From Tragulus kanchil (lineage: Eukaryota; Chordata; Mammalia; Artiodactyla; Tragulidae): a stretch of DNA of 64,000 nucleotides. How positions within the stretch are numbered: the first letter of the stretch is position 1; every line of letters starts with the position of its first letter. Shown here piece by piece: positions 62,429 through 64,000 of this stretch. The stretch lies in assembly GCA_022376925.1 (NCBI GenBank), contig JAIOJX010000001.1:38224170-38288169 (forward strand), read 5' to 3'. The notes beneath the pieces are model-generated. The model ran no database searches. It had not been told where the DNA came from and saw only the letters and a program-made list of their open reading frames with translations. A program made the translations under genes and the position numbers.

Positions 62429-63277
62429 TCAGGGAAATGGCACACAGAAAAGCAACACCTTCCTCTAAGTTGAATCAAAGGACTTTGGGGATTAGAACCT
62501 CAGGACAAAGTTGTATAACTATTCACTACTTGTGTCTGACATGCGGCTGATTATTCCACTAGACGCTTCTCAAGTGGACACTGTGTCCCTCCACATCAGT
62601 GGCCCTCCTCCCCCAGCAGGAGACAAATCTCAGCCCTGCTAGCAGAGGGAGGCCCATCCCGCTGTCCCAAAGATGAGGGTAAATTTAAAGGGATTTCTCT
62701 GAAGCCAGAGAAAATCAGAACTTTCCCAGCATTTCCCCTCTTTGTCTCTTTCTCCACTCCAACGTGAAAGAAATTTAGCAGCTCTCGGGTGGGGAGTAAA
62801 CAGGAGAAGACTTCCCTCACAGCCTGAGTTCTACCCGCCTACCCACCCTGATGGTCTCTCCAAGCACACAAAGATCAAAGTCACAGAACCTTCCTGAAAC
62901 CAGAAGCTGCCATGGGCCAACCTGGGCCAGGCGGGGCAATCACAGAAACTTGCTGCTGTCCATGGCTGGAAATCCAGTCACTGGGACACACCAGGCCACA
63001 TCTCTAATTCTAGCCCTAGCTCACTGAACAGAGCACATTTCAATTTCAAAAAGGCCTGTTGGGAACTCCATTCCCAAGAGCCTCATCCAGCAAGGTCAGT
63101 CCTAAAACTCATGGGGTGGGGTGGGGCGGGATGGATAGAGTTGAGCCTTATCTCTTAACATGACCATTACATGGCATGTCTACTAGTTGTGTGGTTGCTG
63201 AGGGAGGGTCATAACCCCCAGCGTCTTTTCCATATCTGTGCTTGGTCTTAGCCTGGTCCCACCCTTTCGTAACATAC

Positions 63278-63481
63278 CTTTGCCTCTTCTGAGACTGTCA
63301 CCATGTGCTTGGTCTTGCACTTCGTTTTCCTGAAATTTTCAAGGCAGGTTGGTTCCTCGACGTTATTTGGAAGGAAACCATTTGGTGAATCCGAGATCCC
63401 CTGGACTTTGTTGGGCAAGAGAAGGTTCCTGTTCCGGAGGCAGTGCTCTGAGCTCTGGGAGGAAGTCTTCTGCTTACGGGC
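63278..63481 (-). pseudogene. Damaged duplicate of the BCORL1 216-nt exon
   Basis: Same exon as 62186-62401 but 12 bases shorter: one T and an 11-base segment are missing between about 63320 and 63340. The net change is in frame, so the translation resumes with four residues lost and three changed around the S-E-K-P-S-G-K-R segment. It sits at the head of the second unit of pair 12, where noise is expected. Confidence 0.8.
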
Positions 63482-64000
63482 CTTTAAATCTTCAGGAAAG
63501 AATGGATGTCAGGGAAATGGCACACAGAAAAGCAACACCTTCCTCTAAGTTGAATCAAAGGACTTTGGGGATTAGAACCTCAGGACAAAGTTGTATAACT
63601 ATTCACTACTTGTGTCTGACATGCGGCTGATTATTCCACTAGACGCTTCTCAAGTGGACACTGTGTCCCTCCACATCAGTGGCCCTCCTCCCCCAGCAGG
63701 AGACAAATCTCAGCCCTGCTAGCAGAGGGAGGCCCATCCCGCTGTCCCAAAGATGAGGGTAAATTTAAAGGGATTTCTCTGAAGCCAGAGAAAATCAGAA
63801 CTTTCCCAGCATTTCCCCTCTTTGTCTCTTTCTCCACTCCAACGTGAAAGAAATTTAGCAGCTCTCGGGTGGGGAGTAAACAGGAGAAGACTTCCCTCAC
63901 AGCCTGAGTTCTACCCGCCTACCCACCCTGATGGTCTCTCCAAGCACACAAAGATCAAAGTCACAGAACCTTCCTGAAACCAGAAGCTGCCATGGGCCAA

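Overview
This is a mammalian genomic window with intron-split genes and many retrotransposons. It is from a ruminant: it carries BovB (RTE) LINE sequence, several Bov-tA SINEs and CHR-type tRNA-derived SINEs, and the first two together are ruminant hallmarks. The species cannot be fixed from the sequence. The gene pair and its convergent order (ELF4 on +, BCORL1 on -) match the X-linked ELF4/BCORL1 locus of other mammals (human Xq26.1).

Layout. 1-8994: non-coding sequence, most likely ELF4 intron 1, with old MIR fragments, a CTCF-like motif and a 5'-truncated L1 that ends just before an exon. 8995-25545: ELF4, eight coding exons spliced in frame to a 657-residue ETS factor, then a 3'UTR with a canonical poly(A) signal. 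25546-37627: the gap between the two convergent genes, with BovB, Bov-tA, L2 and a GC-rich CpG island that looks like a promoter, plus the BCORL1 3'UTR. 37628-62401: the 3' part of BCORL1 on the minus strand, seven coding exons for the last 421 residues (ankyrin repeats and the C-terminal PUFD domain). The 5' part of BCORL1 lies beyond the right edge.

The dominant unexplained structure is a set of twelve head-to-tail near-identical duplications, each about 1.07-1.17 kb, spread over the whole window (junctions near 5.1, 13.8, 17.66, 24.0, 27.24, 29.3, 32.5, 38.14, 41.05, 52.9, 57.9 and 63.24 kb). In most of them the differences, mainly small deletions, cluster next to the junction. They duplicate or break five coding exons (ELF4 exons 3 and 5; the BCORL1 exon of 216 nt, an ankyrin exon and the last exon). 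Uniform length and noisy joins point to false tandem duplications made when short contigs were joined or gap-filled, not to biology. Without the extra copies the window is roughly 51 kb.

ELF4 is a DNA-binding activator of haematopoietic and innate immune genes; BCORL1 is a corepressor that joins PRC1.1 through its PUFD domain. They are neighbours on the chromosome and nothing here shows that they act together. I found no undescribed molecular system. The most interesting biology is a young CHR-like SINE family with a body I do not recognise, one copy with a 3'-transduction signature, a GC-AG intron in BCORL1, and an orphan CpG-island promoter between the two genes.
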